Source: Clostridia bacterium
GTDB lineage: Bacteria; Bacillota; Clostridia; Christensenellales; Aristaeellaceae
Direction: 5' to 3'
DNA: 64,000 bases
Assembly (NCBI GenBank): GCA_017404985.1
Contig: JAFRBK010000047.1
Span: 31,555-95,554 of the forward strand
The notes beneath the pieces are model-generated. The model searched no databases. It had not been told where the DNA came from and was given only the letters and a program-made list of their open reading frames with translations. Positions 61,306 through 64,000 of this stretch are shown in pieces; position 1 is the stretch's first letter, and every line of letters begins with the position of its first letter. Position numbers and translations under genes: made by a program.

Positions 61306-62137
61306 TCACCCGTTATACTTCATGCATAGCATGGTAATGTCGTCAAACTGCTGCGCTCCGGCCACGAACTCATTGATGCCTTCCATGACGTTTGACAGCA
61401 CTTCCTCCGGCTCGGCATCCGGGTTGCGGCTTCATTCTCCTTTTCATATTTCTCCATCTGATCCTGCATGATGACCATGGACATGTAGACCGCCGAGGCG
61501 ACCGTGGCCAGGATAATCAGCTGGAGATCCTGGAAAAACGCCTGCACCGCCATCGCCGCAACAGGCGCTATAATATATGTCCAGAAGGCGCGCCTGATCC
61601 GCCGGCTGAAATGGTTCTTCCAGCGGATCAGAAGGAAAACATCAATGCCCAGCATACTGATATGCGCCAGATTGGAGAGCAGATAGGCAGGAGATCTGTG
61701 ATAAACGTTTTCGCTGTCAAAATAGTAGCAGAGATCGGTAAACTGCGAAACGATCATCAGCAGAGTGTGCGCAATGAGTATCCCCAGGAACAACCGCAAA
61801 AAAATTGTTCCGATGCTGTTCCGGGTTTGCGACATGCAGCGTAAGCAGTGAAAAGAGGAAGGTCATCATACCGGAAGCCAAAAAACTCCAGCAGTGTCAC
61901 AATGACCAGGGCAATCCGTATCCCCTGCCCCGGGATCCCCTCCATCAGCTGGCGGGCAAGGTGGCTGCCGATGTACAGGATGACCTGACCGAAAAAGAGC
62001 TGAAAATAGCGCGTAGCTTCTTTAGACAATCGCGCTCCTGTGCTGACCTGCAGGATGTTCATCCCACAGATCCCGATTCCTGCCGCGATCACAATAATGT
62101 TGAACATATTTCCGGGGGTTACATTGAATATCGTCAT
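61306..62137 (-). pseudogene. SpoIIE-type membrane phosphatase remnant: sensor kept, catalytic core deleted
   Basis: The ATG at 62137 overlaps the YihY stop (ATGA). The reading frames encode several membrane helices and a YEKENE coiled-coil exit that would lead into a PP2C/SpoIIE phosphatase domain. Two one-base changes occur in A-runs (61880-61885 and 61798-61804). After KENEA the sequence jumps, in another frame, to the last 40 or so residues of a phosphatase (NPDAEPEEVLSNV ... QQFDDITMLCMKYNG). About 200 catalytic residues are missing. So it is a decayed anti-anti-sigma type regulator, or an assembly collapse. Confidence 0.72.
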
Positions 62138-63024
62138 TGTCCTGTTTCCTCCACAACCTTTTTCCTGATGCAGGTTTCATCATCTGCAACCTGCTTCTGT
62201 TCTGAACGGGATGCACAGTATACGTTGATGCATCCTCCAAGCAGAAAAAACATCATACAGTAATACATCCACATCATCACAATCATAACAGTTCCAAGAT
62301 AACCGTAGGCCCCGAACTGACCTGAGACAGAGACATATATGGAAAAACCCCAGGAAAAAAGAATCCAGGACAGCGCACTGAACAGCGCCCCGGGGAACTG
62401 TTGCCTGTATTTTCGCTTTCCTGCGGGAAGACGGTCATAGAAAAGCATAAAGACAGGAATGAGGAACAAGGCGAGGAGTAAATAGCGGGTGCTCTCCAGA
62501 AAGGAGATGAGACCATCCCAGAAGGATTGCTTTTTCACCAGGCCCTGAAGATGCTCGAGGATGGCCGGTCCGTAAACCAGCAGAACAAGGCTCAGAACGA
62601 GGGCGAGGATCAGCACCAGCGTATAACAAACTGCCCTGCCTAAAAAAACCAGGAAAGACTGATTCCGCTTTACGCCGTATACCTGGTTCAGGCCTCTCAT
62701 CAAGGCTCTCACGGCGCCGCTGGCGGATATAAGCAGCAGCACGGAAGAGATGACGGTGACCGTTTCGTTGCTGCTGAAGATGCTTCTGACAATGGGATCG
62801 ATAATCGAAAGCAGCGGTTCTGATACAGTTTCGGAGATCACCCGAAGCACATCTTCCTGCGTGACGGGGAAGTAACGGACCAGGCTGACCAACAGCATCA
62901 CTGCCGGAGGCAGCGCGATAAGCATATGATAATCCGCGGATGCGGCATAGGCCGGAACGTGAGCGCCGGACATCATACTGACAATCCGCTTTACTCCGGT
63001 TATGAATTTCCCAGGCCTGGACAC
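62134..63024 (-). CDS. YihY/BrkB family inner membrane protein
   Basis: 296 residues, six transmembrane helices. Family features: AYAASADYHMLIALPPAVML, SNETVTVISSVLLLISASGAVRALMRGLNQVYG, YDRLPAGKRK and GYLGTVMIVMMWMYYCMMFFLLGG. GTG start at 63024 with GGGAGGTG about ten bases upstream. It is not RNase BN despite old annotations; its role is unknown. It is translationally coupled to the phosphatase remnant downstream. Confidence 0.9.
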   Translation of the reverse strand: MSRPGKFITGVKRIVSMMSGAHVPAYAASADYHMLIALPPAVMLLVSLVRYFPVTQEDVLRVISETVSEPLLSIIDPIVRSIFSSNETVTVISSVLLLISASGAVRALMRGLNQVYGVKRNQSFLVFLGRAVCYTLVLILALVLSLVLLVYGPAILEHLQGLVKKQSFWDGLISFLESTRYLLLALFLIPVFMLFYDRLPAGKRKYRQQFPGALFSALSWILFSWGFSIYVSVSGQFGAYGYLGTVMIVMMWMYYCMMFFLLGGCINVYCASRSEQKQVADDETCIRKKVVEETGQ

Positions 63025-63176
63025 GGCAACGTTTCACCTCCCAATCCATTCTGCGTCCTGACGCTGAAGACAGCATCGAACAGCAAAGGAAAGCCAGTTC
63101 AGGAATCATGATAGTATCTGCAGCATGTAATCGTCAACCTTTTTTTCTGCTTAAGGCAAGGACCCACAAATGCATC

Positions 63177-63214
63177 GAAAAAGCAACACCGCACCCTTCC
63201 TGTGGGGTGCGGTG
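63177..63214 (-). terminator. Rho-independent terminator of the small lipoprotein-like gene
   Basis: Minus-strand stem CACCGCACCC/GGGTGCGGTG (63187-63196 with 63205-63214), 10 bp perfect, followed by TTGCTTTTTC. Confidence 0.85.
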
Positions 63215-63253
63215 AAATATGATTTCGCCAGAGATTCGAAAAAGTTTATTATC

Positions 63254-63535
63254 TTACCAGTAGAAATCATCAACCTCGTCCATATCGATCCATTCACTAT
63301 CATCGCTGATAGGATGGAAATCAATATTTTTAAAGGGATCTTCACCGTTTGAAAGCGCATCATGATACTGTGGGTTCGGGTTCATATACACATCCGGGCC
63401 GTCATCAATCACTTGAATCTCCCAATGTTGCAGTTCCTCATTCCAGGTCATTATAGCATGCGTTTCGGCAAATGCCGCTGTGCATCCGCCGACCAGCATA
63501 ATGGCTATCAGTAAAACTGCGATCATCTTCTTCAT
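63254..63535 (-). CDS. Small exported or lipoprotein-like acidic protein (93 aa)
   Basis: Hydrophobic start MKKMIAVLLIAIMLVGGC could be a lipobox (V-G-G-C) or a Sec signal cut at AFA. The mature part is acidic and Pro/Asp-rich with YMNPNPQYHDAL and a DDSEWIDMDEVDDFYW end. No known domain. GGAG ten bases before the ATG; followed by a strong terminator. Confidence 0.65.
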   Translation of the reverse strand: MKKMIAVLLIAIMLVGGCTAAFAETHAIMTWNEELQHWEIQVIDDGPDVYMNPNPQYHDALSNGEDPFKNIDFHPISDDSEWIDMDEVDDFYW

Positions 63536-63712
63536 CGTCTGTTATCTCCTATCCTCCTGCCCCGTGGGCATTCGTTCCTGTGTTTTTCCTGAGCTGTTTT
63601 GCTTCAGACACATATTCATACGCAGGGGATGATTGGATGGCAGTGAGAAAAGGAAAAAACCTTCCAAAGACTCCGCACCCGATTTCACTCTTCTTCCCTT
63701 GATTCCCATGTG

Positions 63713-63745
63713 GCAAAAAGAACGCCCGGCCCATGAAAGGCCGGG
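63713..63745 (-). terminator. Rho-independent terminator of the truncated GRN-rich gene
   Basis: CCCGGCC (63725-63731) pairs with GGCCGGG (63739-63745). On the minus strand it is followed by CGTTCTTTTTGCC. Confidence 0.7.
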
Positions 63746-63761
63746 ATAAATTATAAAGCTG

Positions 63762-63857
63762 TCAGTTATTCCTGCCGTTCCTTCCGTAACCTGTGCCCTT
63801 CGGGTTGGAGGGTTTGTTCCTTCCCTGATTCGGCTGAGATCCGGTATTGCTGCTCTT
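63762..63857 (-). pseudogene. 3' fragment of a Gly/Asn/Arg/Pro-rich protein gene
   Basis: About 32 codons ending SSNTGSQPNQGRNKPSNPKG-TGYGRNGRNN and stop at 63762, just before a terminator. No start codon exists upstream in frame; a stop appears at about 63873. The 5' part seems replaced by the sequence carrying the promoter at 63891. Confidence 0.5.
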
Positions 63858-63890
63858 TTTAAGTATTAGTCACGAAATAAAATGATCATA

Positions 63891-63920
63891 TTGCCATAGT
63901 AATGCGACATATGGTATACT
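63891..63920 (+). promoter_or_regulatory. Promoter of the gene at the right edge
   Basis: TTGCCA (63891-63896), an 18-base spacer and TATACT (63915-63920), 32 bases before the ATG at 63953. Confidence 0.65.
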
Positions 63921-63952
63921 ACTACCAGAGCATATGCAGGAGGTAGTGTACC

Positions 63953-64000
63953 ATGGTGACGGCAGAAGCAATCATTCAGGCAATATGTTCTGATTTCATG
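63953..64000 (+). CDS. 5' end of an unidentified gene, possibly a transposase
   Basis: Sixteen codons (MVTAEAIIQAICSDFM) with AGGAGG at 63939-63944. The sequence is too short to identify. Because the junction at about 63860 truncates the gene to its left, a mobile element is a reasonable guess. Confidence 0.4.
   Translation, partial: MVTAEAIIQAICSDFM

Noticed and set aside
1-64000. tRNA, rRNA and CRISPR arrays
   Set aside because: I looked for T-loop GTTCxAxxC cores with acceptor stems and for regularly spaced repeats and found none that hold up; a covariance search would be decisive.

Overview
The window looks like a chromosome segment from an anaerobic Bacillota of class Clostridia, probably an uncultured gut or rumen lineage (Christensenellales/Lachnospirales-like; the exact family is inference). 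Support comes from the tilS-hpt-ftsH order, A/G-rich Shine-Dalgarno sequences, TTGACA/TATAAT promoters, a class B sortase, a family II type pyrophosphatase, a SpoIIE-type phosphatase remnant, many secreted peptidases and an NHLP/Nif11-type RiPP export system. No rRNA, tRNA or CRISPR array was seen. The left 26 kb is GC-rich, tightly packed and intact. The right part is more AT-rich and patchy, with several broken genes.

Layout. 1-4411 (minus): a proline/glycine-rich membrane protein, tilS, hpt and the 5' part of ftsH. 4603-13935 (plus, one operon from a strong promoter): polyprenyl-phosphate sugar transferase, sugar nucleotidyltransferase, UDP-glucose 4-epimerase, a 1724-residue protein with an actin-like ATPase domain, and an rRNA methyltransferase. 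13938-17440 (minus operon): six-helix membrane protein, sortase B, RACo-like ferredoxin/ASKHA protein. 17626-19874 (plus): DUF362 iron-sulfur protein and a secreted pyrophosphatase-like protein. 19900-27065: PatB-like C-S lyase, AlkX/YcaQ glycosylase, a GH38-like glycosidase whose promoter nearly copies that of the lyase, an exported alpha/beta hydrolase and a NUDIX hydrolase. 27155-30787: frameshifted S41 and C1 peptidase genes with related leader regions. 31318-32109: a secreted two-repeat protein.

32.3-49.6 kb is the most unusual part. Reading leftward from a promoter at about 49.06 kb come a short membrane-fusion protein, two NHLP-type ABC exporters (the first with a C39 leader peptidase), radical SAM/SPASM maturase 2, an inverted metallo-beta-lactamase gene that appears inserted, radical SAM/SPASM maturase 1, a tiny zinc-ribbon protein, a cysteine desulfurase, a reverse transcriptase, a structured non-coding block, two SpoU/TrmH-type methyltransferases, a PAPS-reductase-like PP-loop protein with ferredoxin clusters, and a 518-residue protein of unknown function. 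Most junctions are overlapping or a few bases apart. Diverging from this operon at 49.3 kb is an unlisted RiPP precursor: Nif11-like leader, double glycine, three-Cys core. It has a perfect ribosome binding site but AAG where the start codon should be. Export and peptide maturation thus sit in one transcription direction with a sulfur-transfer, reverse-transcriptase and RNA-methylation cassette.

49.6-64 kb carries small and secreted proteins: a frameshifted 5'-nucleotidase, a pair (with 32.4 kb) of paralogous Cys-rich microproteins with matching promoters, a secreted fusion of a CCA/poly(A)-polymerase-like domain to an Ntn hydrolase, a Nif11-like leader-only peptide, HdeD, a very large clostripain-like protease, a decayed SpoIIE phosphatase lacking its catalytic core, YihY, and a truncated gene next to what may be the left end of a mobile element at the right edge.
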